Shown one piece after another: positions 1 to 6,518 of a stretch of DNA of 8,186 bases (the stretch's first letter is position 1; the number at the start of each line of letters is the position of its first letter). Location of the stretch: the NCBI GenBank assembly GCA_947450745.1, contig CANFYD010000144.1, forward strand, positions 1 through 8,186, read 5' to 3'. The DNA comes from Burkholderiales bacterium. GTDB taxonomy: Bacteria > Pseudomonadota > Gammaproteobacteria > Burkholderiales > Burkholderiaceae_C. The notes under the pieces are model-generated. The model saw only the letters and a list, made by a program, of their open reading frames with translations. It was not told where the DNA came from and searched no databases. A program made the position numbers and the translations under genes.

Positions 1-551
1 ACCGCCGAGGTAAAGCGCACGCCGTAATCGGTCTCCCCGGCGCTGTGGCGTGCATCCGACGGCGTGGCGTAGAAGCTGTGGACGAAATAGAACCAGGCTT
101 CGTCCGGCACCCCCGCCCACAACGGATGCGGCTGCGCCTGCGTGACCCGGTTCCAGCCCATTTGCGGCACCTTGAAGCGGCTGCCGTCGGGCTGAATCTG
201 CCCTTCCAGGCGGAAGCGTTTGACGACACCGGGAATCAGCCCCAGACCCGGCGTGTCCTGCTCTTCGCTGTGGTCCAGCAGCATTTGCATGCCGACGCAG
301 ACGCCCATGAGCGGCTTGTTGGCCGCCGCGTCCAGCACCGCTTCGCGCAAGCCGGAATCATGCAGTTCGCGCATGCAGTCACGCATCGCGCCCTGCCCGG
401 GCAGCACCACGCGCTCGGCAGCGTAGACGTCCTCGGGTCGGGACGTGATCACCACCTCCAGCCCCGAGTCCTGCGCCACATGCAGCACCGCCTGCGAGAC
501 CGAGCGCAGATTGCCCATGCCATAGTCGACGACAGCAACCGTTCTGCTCAC
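1..551 (-). CDS. hisH: Imidazole glycerol phosphate synthase, glutaminase subunit HisH (3' end cut off by the window)
   Basis: HisH hydrolyses glutamine and channels ammonia to HisF, which forms imidazole glycerol phosphate and AICAR in the fifth step of histidine synthesis; it acts in the cytoplasm as a HisHF dimer. I translated it from a GTG at 551-549: it opens VSRTVAVVDYGMGNLRS, a typical class I glutamine amidotransferase start. The nucleophile elbow is GVCVGMQ, with Cys about residue 85, and PGQGAM (51-56) is the oxyanion-side loop. WFYFVHSFY follows at about residues 150-160. The His-Glu pair of the triad should lie in the missing C-terminus, since only 183 codons of the usual 200-215 are inside. 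The GTG overlaps the hisB stop by 4 nt (GTGA) and has an AAGGGGAG ribosome site at 562-555, which decides the start. It is the last visible gene of the his operon; hisA and hisF would be expected next. Confidence 0.93.
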   Translation of the reverse strand, partial: MSRTVAVVDYGMGNLRSVSQAVLHVAQDSGLEVVITSRPEDVYAAERVVLPGQGAMRDCMRELHDSGLREAVLDAAANKPLMGVCVGMQMLLDHSEEQDTPGLGLIPGVVKRFRLEGQIQPDGSRFKVPQMGWNRVTQAQPHPLWAGVPDEAWFYFVHSFYATPSDARHSAGETDYGVRFTSA

Positions 552-1186
552 AGGCTCCCCTTGGTGGAAGGGATCACGCCGAGCGAGCGCGGGTCCAGCG
601 TCATTCCCATGCGCAGCGCTCGGCCGAAGGCCTTGAAAATCGTCTCGCACTGGTGATGGGCGTTGTGGCCCTTCAGGTTGTCGATGTGCAGCGACACCAG
701 CGCGTGGTTCGAAAAGCCCTGGAAGAACTCGAACACCAGTTGGGTGTCGAGCGCGCCGATCGAGCCGGCGGTGAACTTGACGTCCATTTCCAGGCCCGGC
801 CGGCCGGAAAAATCAATCACCACGCGCGACAGCGCTTCGTCCAGCGGCACATAGCTGTGGCCGTAACGGGTCAGACCTTTTTTGTCGCCGACCGCCTGCG
901 CCACCGCCAAGCCGAGGGTGATGCCGACGTCTTCCACCGTGTGGTGGCCGTCGATGTGCAGGTCGCCGACGGCGGTGATGTCGAGGTCGATCAAGCCGTG
1001 GCGGGCGATCTGATCGAGCATGTGGTCGAAAAAGCCGATGCCGGTGTTCAGTTTGGCTTCGCCGGTGCCGTCCAGATTGACGCGCACGGTGATCTGCGTT
1101 TCCTTGGTGTGGCGGGTCACTTCGGCCACGCGGGCGGCCGGTGGCTGCTGTTGTTGCGGCTGCTGTTGCTGCTTCAGATCACTCAT
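548..1186 (-). CDS. hisB: Imidazoleglycerol-phosphate dehydratase HisB (monofunctional), with a Gln-rich N-terminus
   Basis: HisB dehydrates imidazole glycerol phosphate to imidazole acetol phosphate, the sixth step of the pathway; it is a manganese enzyme of the cytoplasm. The 212-aa protein has the duplicated metal-binding motifs of the family: DGHHTVEDVG (His81, His82, Glu85) and NAHHQCETIF (His177, His178, Glu181), plus GIGFFDHMLDQIARHG (50-64). There is no fused histidinol-phosphatase domain, as usual outside enterobacteria. I chose the ATG at 1186 because it overlaps the hisC stop by 1 nt (TGATG) and has a GAGAG ribosome site six bases upstream; the longer reading frame to 1258 only runs through hisC. 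Odd point: residues 6-16 are QQQQPQQQQPP, placed before the conserved core, which begins around AEVTRHTKETQI (21-32). Most relatives that I recall have a short non-repetitive leader here. Confidence 0.95.
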   Translation of the reverse strand: MSDLKQQQQPQQQQPPAARVAEVTRHTKETQITVRVNLDGTGEAKLNTGIGFFDHMLDQIARHGLIDLDITAVGDLHIDGHHTVEDVGITLGLAVAQAVGDKKGLTRYGHSYVPLDEALSRVVIDFSGRPGLEMDVKFTAGSIGALDTQLVFEFFQGFSNHALVSLHIDNLKGHNAHHQCETIFKAFGRALRMGMTLDPRSLGVIPSTKGSL

Positions 1187-2277
1187 CACAAACTCTCTTT
1201 CAATGCGGCCAGCATGGCCGTGTTCTCGTCCGCCGTGCCTATCGTGATGCGCAGGCAATTGGCCAGCGACGGGTGGGCAGCGCTGGAGTTCTTGATCAGC
1301 ACGCCACGCGCCTTCATCCCGGCAAACACCGTCGCCGCATCGGACGTAGCCGCCAACCTGGCCAAAATCATATTGCCCTGGCTGGGAAACGGCTGCACGC
1401 CGGGCAGGTCTTGCAGCGCCGCAAAGACCCGCTCGCGCTGGGCCCGCAACTCGGCCGCTTGCGCCGCGTACACGTCGGCATGCTCCAGCGCAAACAGGCC
1501 GGCTTCGGCATTCAGCACGCCGATATTGAACGGCGGCCGCAGTTTTTCGACCTCGGCGATCAGGGCTTGCTGGCCAATCAGGTAGCCGATGCGCACCCCT
1601 GCCAGGCCGAACTTGCTCATCGTGCGCATCACCAGCACATGGGCATGGCGCTGCAGCAGCGCCATCGAGTCGGCGCTGGCAAAGGGCTGATAAGCCTCGT
1701 CCATCACCACCAAGCCGGGCGCCGCTTCGATGATTTGCTCGATCAGCGCCGCATCCCAGAGGTTGCCGGTCGGGTTGTTCGGGTAGGCCAGATAGATCAG
1801 GGCCGGCTGCTGCTCGGCAATCGCGGCCAGCATGGCCGGGCCGTCGAGCTCGAAGTCGGCTCGCAGCGGCACGCCGACGAAGGCCAAGCCCTGGTAGCGG
1901 GCCGACATCTCGTACATCACGAAGCTGGGCACCGGCGACAGCACCTTGGCCCCGGGCTGGCTGACCGCCACGCTCAGCATTGAGATCAACTCGTCCGAGC
2001 CGTTGCCCAGCGTGATGGCGCAGCCGGCCGGCATGCCGGCGTGGCGAGCCAGCGCGGCGGCCAAGTCCTGCGTGCGCTCGGCCGGGTAGCGGTTGATGGC
2101 TACCGCGCCGAGGCGTTCGCCCAAGGCGCGCTGCAAGTCGGCGCTGAGGCGGTACGGGTTCTCCATCACGTCGAGCTTGACCAAGCCGGCGCTGGCCTGC
2201 ACCGGGTAGGCGTGGGCGGCACGCACATCGGCGCGGATGCAGGCCAGGCCCTGGCCGAGTTTGTCGGAGCTATTCAT
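1186..2277 (-). CDS. hisC: Histidinol-phosphate aminotransferase HisC
   Basis: HisC is a PLP-dependent class I/II aminotransferase that converts imidazole acetol phosphate and glutamate to histidinol phosphate and 2-oxoglutarate. The 363-aa length is normal. The N-terminal substrate-side motif is KLDVMENPYR (34-43), followed by LGNGSDELI (90-98), YPNNPTGN (165-172) and the cofactor-ring Asp in VMDEAYQPF (Asp193). The Schiff-base lysine is Lys222 in TMSKFGLAGVRIGY, and LRITIGT near the C-terminus carries the carboxylate-binding Arg. The start is well supported: a perfect AGGAGG lies at 2288-2283, five bases before the ATG, inside the end of hisD. The gene overlaps hisD by 8 nt and hisB by 1 nt. 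Some bacteria have a second hisC or use aromatic aminotransferases, but the position in the his operon fixes the role here. Confidence 0.96.
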   Translation of the reverse strand: MNSSDKLGQGLACIRADVRAAHAYPVQASAGLVKLDVMENPYRLSADLQRALGERLGAVAINRYPAERTQDLAAALARHAGMPAGCAITLGNGSDELISMLSVAVSQPGAKVLSPVPSFVMYEMSARYQGLAFVGVPLRADFELDGPAMLAAIAEQQPALIYLAYPNNPTGNLWDAALIEQIIEAAPGLVVMDEAYQPFASADSMALLQRHAHVLVMRTMSKFGLAGVRIGYLIGQQALIAEVEKLRPPFNIGVLNAEAGLFALEHADVYAAQAAELRAQRERVFAALQDLPGVQPFPSQGNMILARLAATSDAATVFAGMKARGVLIKNSSAAHPSLANCLRITIGTADENTAMLAALKESL

Positions 2278-3616
2278 CGAGGCCTCCTGCGGGCGGGTTC
2301 AAACGCATTTCGGCCGCCCGGGCATGGGCGAACAAGCCCTCGCCCAGCGCCAACTCGACCGCAATGCCGCCGAGTTTTTGCGCGCCGACCTGGCTGACTT
2401 CAATCAGGCTGCTGCGCTTTTGAAAGTCATACACGCCCAGCGGCGACGAAAAGCGCGCGGTGCCCGAGGTGGGCAGCACATGGTTGGGCCCGGCGCAATA
2501 GTCGCCCAGGCTTTCGCTGGTGAAGGCCCCCAAAAAGATCGCGCCGGCGTGGCGCAGCAAGGGTTCCCAGGCATGCGGGTTGGCGCTGGAGACTTCCAGG
2601 TGCTCGGGGGCGATGCGGTTGCTGATCTCGCAGGCTTCTTCCATCGAGCTGGTCAGGATCAGCGCGCCACGGCCTTCCAGCGACGCGCGGATGATGGCTT
2701 GGCGCGGCATCGTCGGCAGCAAGCGCTCGATAGCCTCGCGCACGCGGGCGATGTAGGCGGCGTCCGGGCACAGCAGAATGCTTTGCGCCAGCTCGTCGTG
2801 CTCGGCTTGTGAGAACAGGTCCATCGCCACCCAGTCGGGCGGGGTTGTGCCGTCGGCCAGCACCAGGATTTCGCTCGGGCCGGCAATCATGTCGATGCCG
2901 ACCTGGCCGAACACATGCTTTTTGGCGCTCGCTACATAGGCATTGCCGGGGCCGGTGATCTTGTCCACGCGGGGCACGGTGGCAGTGCCGTAAGCCAGTG
3001 CCGCCACGGCTTGTGCGCCGCCGATGGTGAAGACCCGGTGCACGCCGGCGATGTAAGCCGCCGCCAGCACCAGCGCGTTCTTTTCGCCCTTCGGCGTGGG
3101 CACGACCATGATGATTTCGGGGACACCGGCCACCACGGCCGGAATCGCGTTCATCAACACGCTGGACGGATAAGCCGCCTTGCCACCCGGCACATAAATG
3201 CCGACGCGGTCCAGCGGCGTGACCTTTTGGCCCAGCAGCGAGCCGTCTTCGTCGCGGTAGCTCCAGCTCAGGCCGCTCGCCTGTTTCTGGCGCTCGTGGT
3301 AGCTGCGCACCCGCTCGGCGGCGGCGTCCAAAGCGCTGCGCTGCGCCGGGGTAATAGCCAGGTAGGCGGCCTTCAGCTCGGCCTGCGGCAACTCCAGCGC
3401 CGCCATGCTGTCGGCTTGCAGGTGATCGAAACGGGCGGTGTAGTCCAGCACGGCGGCGTCGCCGCGCAAGCGCACATCGGCGAGGATTTCAGCCACCCGG
3501 CCTTCGATGGCGGCATCGGCTTGCGCCGACCAGTGCAGGACGCGCTGGAACTCGGCTTCGAAGTCGGCGGCGGCAGTGCTGAGTTGGCGCAGGTTCAGGG
3601 CGCTCATGCTGCTCAT
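2270..3616 (-). CDS. hisD: Histidinol dehydrogenase HisD
   Basis: HisD oxidises L-histidinol to histidine in two NAD-dependent steps and is a zinc enzyme of the cytoplasm. The 448-aa protein is slightly longer than the E. coli enzyme. Zinc ligands can be placed as Gln270 and His273 (FSQAEHDE), Asp372 (LGDYCAGPNH) and His431 (EGLFAHARA); the catalytic pair is Glu338-His339 in IAPEHLEV. The NAD-fold motifs GIYVPGGKAAYPSS, TIGGAQAVAALAYGT and KITGPGNAYVA (219-229) are intact. The ATG at 3616 overlaps the hisG stop by 4 nt (ATGA); a second in-frame ATG three codons on (3607) is an alternative, and neither has a strong ribosome site. The C-terminal tail PPAGGLDE holds the hisC ribosome site in its coding sequence. 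Confidence 0.96.
   Translation of the reverse strand: MSSMSALNLRQLSTAAADFEAEFQRVLHWSAQADAAIEGRVAEILADVRLRGDAAVLDYTARFDHLQADSMAALELPQAELKAAYLAITPAQRSALDAAAERVRSYHERQKQASGLSWSYRDEDGSLLGQKVTPLDRVGIYVPGGKAAYPSSVLMNAIPAVVAGVPEIIMVVPTPKGEKNALVLAAAYIAGVHRVFTIGGAQAVAALAYGTATVPRVDKITGPGNAYVASAKKHVFGQVGIDMIAGPSEILVLADGTTPPDWVAMDLFSQAEHDELAQSILLCPDAAYIARVREAIERLLPTMPRQAIIRASLEGRGALILTSSMEEACEISNRIAPEHLEVSSANPHAWEPLLRHAGAIFLGAFTSESLGDYCAGPNHVLPTSGTARFSSPLGVYDFQKRSSLIEVSQVGAQKLGGIAVELALGEGLFAHARAAEMRLNPPAGGLDE
2283..2288 (-). promoter_or_regulatory. Strong ribosome binding site of hisC
   Basis: A perfect AGGAGG on the minus strand lies within the last codons of hisD, five bases before the hisC ATG at 2277. 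It settles the hisC start and suggests that hisC re-initiates strongly although it overlaps hisD by 8 nt. The other his junctions have weaker sites. Confidence 0.8.
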
Positions 3617-4275
3617 GCCGTTTCTACCAGGGTCGAAGCCTTGGGGAGCGCCGCAGCGAACGCGTCGATCATCTGCCGCAAGGCCTCGCGCTTGAGCTTC
3701 AGCGCGGCCTGGTTGACCACCAAGCGGGACGAAATCTCCATGATCTTCTCGACCTCGACCAAGTGGTTGGCCTTCAGGGTGTTGCCGGTCGAGACCAGAT
3801 CGACGATGGCATCGGCCAAGCCGGTCAGCGGGGCCAACTCCATCGAGCCGTAGAGCTTGATCAAGTCCACATGCACGCCCTTGTCGGCGAAATGCTGGCG
3901 CGCGATTTCGGTGTACTTGGAGGCCACGCGGATGCGCGAGCCCTGCTTGATGGCCGCCGCGTAATCGAAGTCGTCGCGCACCGCCACGCTCATGCGGCAG
4001 CGGGCGATGTTCAGGTCCAGCGGTTGATACATGCCGGCGCAGCCATGCTCGATCAACACATCGCTGCCGGCCACGCCGATGTCGGCACCGCCGTACTGGA
4101 CATAGGTCGGCACATCGCTGGCACGCACCAGCACCACCCGCACATCGGCGCGGTTGGTGGCCAGAATCAGCTTGCGCGAGGTTTCCGGGTCATCCAGCAC
4201 CTCGATGCCGGCGGACTTCAGCAGCGGCAGGGTCTCTTCGAAAATGCGACCTTTGGACAGGGCTAAGGTAATCAT
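3613..4275 (-). CDS. hisG: ATP phosphoribosyltransferase catalytic subunit HisG, short form
   Basis: HisG condenses ATP with PRPP to give phosphoribosyl-ATP, the first committed and normally feedback-controlled step. The 220-aa protein begins MITLALSKGRIFEETLPLL and carries GGADIGVAGSDVL (62-74) and the PRPP-binding loop DLVSTGNTLKAN (159-170). It ends soon after, so the C-terminal ACT-like regulatory domain of the long form (about 290-300 aa) is absent. Short forms work as a hetero-octamer with HisZ, which must be encoded elsewhere, as is usual in betaproteobacteria. I chose the ATG at 4275 because MITLALSKGR is the family N-terminus; the open frame continues to 4404, but that part reads as non-homologous and overlaps bolA. 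The ribosome site is weak. The stop overlaps hisD by 4 nt. It is the first his gene of the operon. Confidence 0.95.
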   Translation of the reverse strand: MITLALSKGRIFEETLPLLKSAGIEVLDDPETSRKLILATNRADVRVVLVRASDVPTYVQYGGADIGVAGSDVLIEHGCAGMYQPLDLNIARCRMSVAVRDDFDYAAAIKQGSRIRVASKYTEIARQHFADKGVHVDLIKLYGSMELAPLTGLADAIVDLVSTGNTLKANHLVEVEKIMEISSRLVVNQAALKLKREALRQMIDAFAAALPKASTLVETA

Positions 4276-4376
4276 CTCAGGGCACTCGCGGGGTAATTTC
4301 AAGGGCACCGGGCACGCGGAGCAGGCCGACAAAAGGCCGGCTGCAGGTGCAAAGTGAAAATTTTGGCGGGCTGCGT
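4276..4376. other. Gap between bolA/ibaG and hisG, without a gene
   Basis: These 101 nt hold no reading frame with homology that I can recognise. On the minus strand I see no convincing -35/-10 pair, no His-codon-rich leader peptide and no classical attenuator. An imperfect inverted repeat (gcaggcc ... ggccggctgc, 4321-4344) with a three-base bulge has no following T-run, so I do not call it a terminator. The hisG promoter, if separate from that of bolA, must lie here or within bolA. Confidence 0.5.
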
Positions 4377-4631
4377 TCAGCCGGCTTCGCCGACCACCGC
4401 CCATTCGGCCGGGGTCAGCGTCTTCATCGACAGCGCATGAATCTGCTCGCGCATGCGCTCGCCCAGGGCCTGATAGACGCGTTGGTGTCGCCGCACGCGG
4501 CTCAAACCCTCGAAGTCGGTCGAGACGATGGTGGCAAAAAAGTGCCTCCCGTCGCCCTCGACTTCGCAGTGGTGACAGGTCAGCCCGGAGGCGATGAATT
4601 GCTGGACTTCAGCTGGAGTGGGATCGGCCAT
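4377..4631 (-). CDS. ibaG: BolA family protein, IbaG type
   Basis: Small stand-alone BolA-fold protein of 84 aa. BolA proteins pair with monothiol glutaredoxins and help carry or sense [2Fe-2S] clusters; IbaG (YrbA) is the acid-related paralogue in E. coli. The pattern GDGRHFFATIV (26-36), FEGLSRVRRHQRVYQALG (40-57), EQIHALSMKT and TPAEW (73-77) matches the IbaG/YrbA layout from memory; the invariant C-terminal His is His65. A Cys-His-His-Cys run at residues 19-22 could add ligands; in relatives I recall a Cys at the first of these places. The start at 4631 gives the normal family N-terminus but lacks a Shine-Dalgarno sequence. It lies 48 nt after the ABC permease and 101 nt before hisG. In E. 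coli and many betaproteobacteria the next gene is murA; here it is not. Confidence 0.88.
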   Translation of the reverse strand: MADPTPAEVQQFIASGLTCHHCEVEGDGRHFFATIVSTDFEGLSRVRRHQRVYQALGERMREQIHALSMKTLTPAEWAVVGEAG

Positions 4632-4641
4632 GATGGGGTGG

Positions 4642-4647
4642 ATTCTA
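4642..4647 (-). promoter_or_regulatory. Possible -10 element upstream of bolA/ibaG
   Basis: On the minus strand TAGAAT (five of six matches to TATAAT) ends ten bases before the bolA ATG. No good -35 hexamer stands 16-18 nt upstream; the best, CAGTCA, matches TTGACA at three of six positions. If used, the transcript would start about four bases before the ATG, which fits the missing ribosome site. This is a weak prediction. Confidence 0.25.
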
Positions 4648-4679
4648 AAGTCTTCGGATGTGCTGACTGCGACTCAGGC

Positions 4680-5450
4680 TCAGCTACGGATCTTGTAACC
4701 GCGGCGCAGCAACTCCAGCGCAATCCCGGCCACCAGCGCAAAACTCCCACCGACGATGGCCAGACTCAACCAGGGCGAGGCGTCGCTGATGCCGAAAAAG
4801 CCGTGGCGGAAACCGTCGATCATGTAGAAAAACGGGTTCAGGTGGCTGACCGCCTGCCAGAACGGCGGCAGCGAGGAGATCGAATAGAACACACCGGACA
4901 AAAACGTCATCGGCATGATGACAAAGTTCTGGAAGCCGGCCAGTTGGTCGAACTTCTCGGCCCACAGCCCGGCGATCAGGCCCAGCGTGCCCATCATGGC
5001 CGCGCCCAGCACCAGAAAAGTCAAGATCCACAGCGGGTTGTTCAGGCCCGGCGGCGCGAACCAGAAGGTCACGACGATGACGCCGGTGCCGACCATCAGG
5101 CCGCGCACGATGGCCGCGCCCACATAGGCCACAAACCAGGCCCAGTGCGACAGCGGCGTGACCAGCAAGAACACCAGGTTGCCGGTGATTTTGCTTTGGA
5201 TCAAGCTGGAACTGCTGTTCGAAAAAGCGTTCTGCAACACGCTCATCATCACCAGGCCGGGGATCAAGAAGCTGGTGTAGCCGATGGTGCCGTAGACCTT
5301 GACATGGGCTTCCAGCGCATGGCCGAAGACCAGCAGATACATGACGGCGGTCAAGACCGGCGCGGCCACTGTCTGAAAGCTGACGTTCCAGAAGCGCAGC
5401 ACTTCTTTCTTGAACAGCGTGTGGGCCCCGCGTAAATTGATGGCGGTCAT
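4680..5450 (-). CDS. ABC-2 type transporter permease (YadH-like)
   Basis: Inner-membrane subunit of an ABC exporter, 256 aa, the normal size for this family, with six probable membrane segments (about 27-43, 60-77, 104-129, 137-163, 173-193 and 229-246). A cytoplasmic amphipathic N-terminus (TLFKKEVLRFWNVSF, 11-25) comes first, as in ABC-2 permeases. The conserved ABC-2 signature stretch is FVIMPMTFLSGVFYSISSLP (176-195), followed by HLNPFFYMIDGFRHGFFG (203-220). It resembles E. coli YadH. The substrate is unknown; in related genomes this pair often sits beside lipid-transport (mla) genes, which hints at an envelope role without proving it. The ATG overlaps the ATPase stop by 4 nt (ATGA) and has GGAG at 5461-5458, seven bases upstream. 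One permease with one ATPase implies a homodimer of each. Confidence 0.92.
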   Translation of the reverse strand: MTAINLRGAHTLFKKEVLRFWNVSFQTVAAPVLTAVMYLLVFGHALEAHVKVYGTIGYTSFLIPGLVMMSVLQNAFSNSSSSLIQSKITGNLVFLLVTPLSHWAWFVAYVGAAIVRGLMVGTGVIVVTFWFAPPGLNNPLWILTFLVLGAAMMGTLGLIAGLWAEKFDQLAGFQNFVIMPMTFLSGVFYSISSLPPFWQAVSHLNPFFYMIDGFRHGFFGISDASPWLSLAIVGGSFALVAGIALELLRRGYKIRS

Positions 5451-6400
5451 GCGGCTGCTCCGTTAACTTTGACTTTCACTTCTTCTTGCATGATTTCCAG
5501 GAAAACATCCTCCAGATCGGCCCGGCCGATCTCCAGGTCTTCAATCGGGCATTGGCCGGCCCGCAGCGTGCCGAGAATCACCTCCACCTCGGCGGCGTCA
5601 TGCGCCTTGATCTGCACGATGCGCCCGGTGATGCGGGCCTGCGCCAACAAGGACGGCGGCAAGGCGGCGTCGGTCTTGAAGCGCAACATCGTCGAAGCGC
5701 GGCCGCGCAACAGCTCCGAGGTGCGGTCCAGCGCCACCACACGGCCATGCTTCAACATGGCAATGCGCTGGCACAGCGCCTCGGCTTCTTCAAGGTAATG
5801 GGTGGTCAGCAGCACCGTGTGGCCTTCGCGGTTCAAGCGGGCGATGAATTGCCACAGCGTCTGGCGCAACTCCACGTCGACACCGGCGGTCGGCTCGTCC
5901 AGCACGATCACCGGCGGGCGGTGCACCAGCGCTTGCGCCACCAGCACCCGCCGCTTCATGCCGCCGGACAGTTGGCGCATATTGACGTCGGCCTTGTCGG
6001 CCAGCCCCAGGTTTTCCAACAACTCGTTGATCCAGGCGTCGTTGTTGTGAACGCCGAAGTACCCGCCCTGAATCCGCAGCGACTCGCGCACGGTGAAAAA
6101 CGGGTCGAACACCAGCTCTTGCGGCACGATGCCCAGCGCACTGCGCGCCGCCGCGTAGTCGCTCACCACGTCATGCCCTTTGACCAGCACCCGCCCGCCC
6201 GTGGCGCTGGCCAAGCCGGCCAGAATGCTGATCAGACTGGTTTTGCCGGCACCGTTGGGGCCCAGCAGACCAAAGAACTCGCCCTGGGCGATATCGAACG
6301 ACACCCCATCCAGGGCCTTGAACTGCCCCCCGCGATAGGTTTTGCTGACGTTTTGGAAAGAAATGGCGGGCTGAGAGCCGGCAGAGGCGGAAGGGTGCAT
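5447..6400 (-). CDS. ABC transporter ATP-binding protein (YadG-like)
   Basis: Cytoplasmic ATPase that powers the adjoining ABC-2 permease. All nucleotide-binding motifs are present in the 317-aa protein: Walker A GPNGAGKT (47-54), Q-loop Gln94 (IVPQE), signature LSGGM (144-148), Walker B VIVLDEP (164-170, catalytic Glu169), D-loop AGVD (172-175) and switch His201. The DrrA/CcmA-type C-terminal part (about 225-317), with DLEDVFLEIM, is typical of exporter ATPases such as E. coli YadG. I chose the ATG at 6400 because homology begins with PAISFQNVSKTY a few residues later; the open frame to 6652 lies inside the divergent tetR gene. The start has no Shine-Dalgarno sequence. It is the first gene of the ABC pair and diverges from the TetR regulator across 118 nt, which suggests control by that regulator. 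Confidence 0.94.
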   Translation of the reverse strand: MHPSASAGSQPAISFQNVSKTYRGGQFKALDGVSFDIAQGEFFGLLGPNGAGKTSLISILAGLASATGGRVLVKGHDVVSDYAAARSALGIVPQELVFDPFFTVRESLRIQGGYFGVHNNDAWINELLENLGLADKADVNMRQLSGGMKRRVLVAQALVHRPPVIVLDEPTAGVDVELRQTLWQFIARLNREGHTVLLTTHYLEEAEALCQRIAMLKHGRVVALDRTSELLRGRASTMLRFKTDAALPPSLLAQARITGRIVQIKAHDAAEVEVILGTLRAGQCPIEDLEIGRADLEDVFLEIMQEEVKVKVNGAAA

Positions 6401-6408
6401 AGCCAAGC

Positions 6409-6414
6409 ATTGTA
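6409..6414 (-). promoter_or_regulatory. Possible -10 element of the ABC operon
   Basis: TACAAT on the minus strand (five of six matches to TATAAT) stands eight bases before the ATPase ATG. The hexamer at a 17-nt spacing, GAGCAA, is a poor -35. A start 6-8 nt downstream would give an almost leaderless message, consistent with the missing ribosome site. Promoter use is not shown. Confidence 0.3.
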
Positions 6415-6451
6415 AGAATGCCCGCAGGGACTTGCTCGGCGAAGGCCGCAA

Positions 6452-6489
6452 CACCGCCTTTTCCCCTACAGACAGGGGCGCTCGCGGTG
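6452..6489. promoter_or_regulatory. Two-step dyad in the divergent promoter region, candidate TetR operator
   Basis: Between the divergent ATPase and tetR genes two nested inverted repeats share one centre at about 6470/6471. The outer arms are CACCGC (6452-6457) and GCGGTG (6484-6489); the inner arms are CCCCT (6463-6467) and AGGGG (6474-6478). Eleven of 16 positions per arm pair, in two blocks spaced about one helical turn apart, as expected of a homodimeric regulator site. TetR-family proteins usually bind such dyads in their own divergent promoter. The assignment to this TetR is inference; an RNA stem-loop in the tetR leader is an alternative. Confidence 0.4.
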
Positions 6490-6502
6490 CCAGAATCCGC
6501 GC

Positions 6503-6508
6503 AGGAGA
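6503..6508 (+). promoter_or_regulatory. Ribosome binding site of the tetR gene
   Basis: AGGAGA on the plus strand lies ten bases before the ATG at 6519. It favours that ATG over the upstream in-frame ATG at 6432, which would place non-homologous residues in front of the DNA-binding domain. Confidence 0.65.
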
Positions 6509-6518
6509 CACCTTAGCT

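Noticed and set aside
45..2397. Long open frames on the plus strand opposite hisH, hisB and hisC (for example 45-656, 653-1585 and 1141-1983).
   Set aside because: They are antisense to well-supported his genes, show Arg/His/Gln-rich composition typical of shadow frames in GC-rich DNA and match no family that I recognise.
4321..4344. Inverted repeat in the bolA-hisG gap as a terminator or his attenuator.
   Set aside because: The stem is interrupted by a bulge, no T-run follows on either strand, and there is no His-rich leader peptide.
4276..4404. N-terminal extension of HisG.
   Set aside because: The family N-terminus is MITLALSKGR at 4275; the extension overlaps bolA and has no HisG-like sequence.
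4347..5435. A 362-codon plus-strand frame opposite bolA and the ABC permease.
   Set aside because: It covers two genes with clear family motifs on the other strand, and its translation is low-complexity His/Gln/Arg/Asp-rich without domain features.
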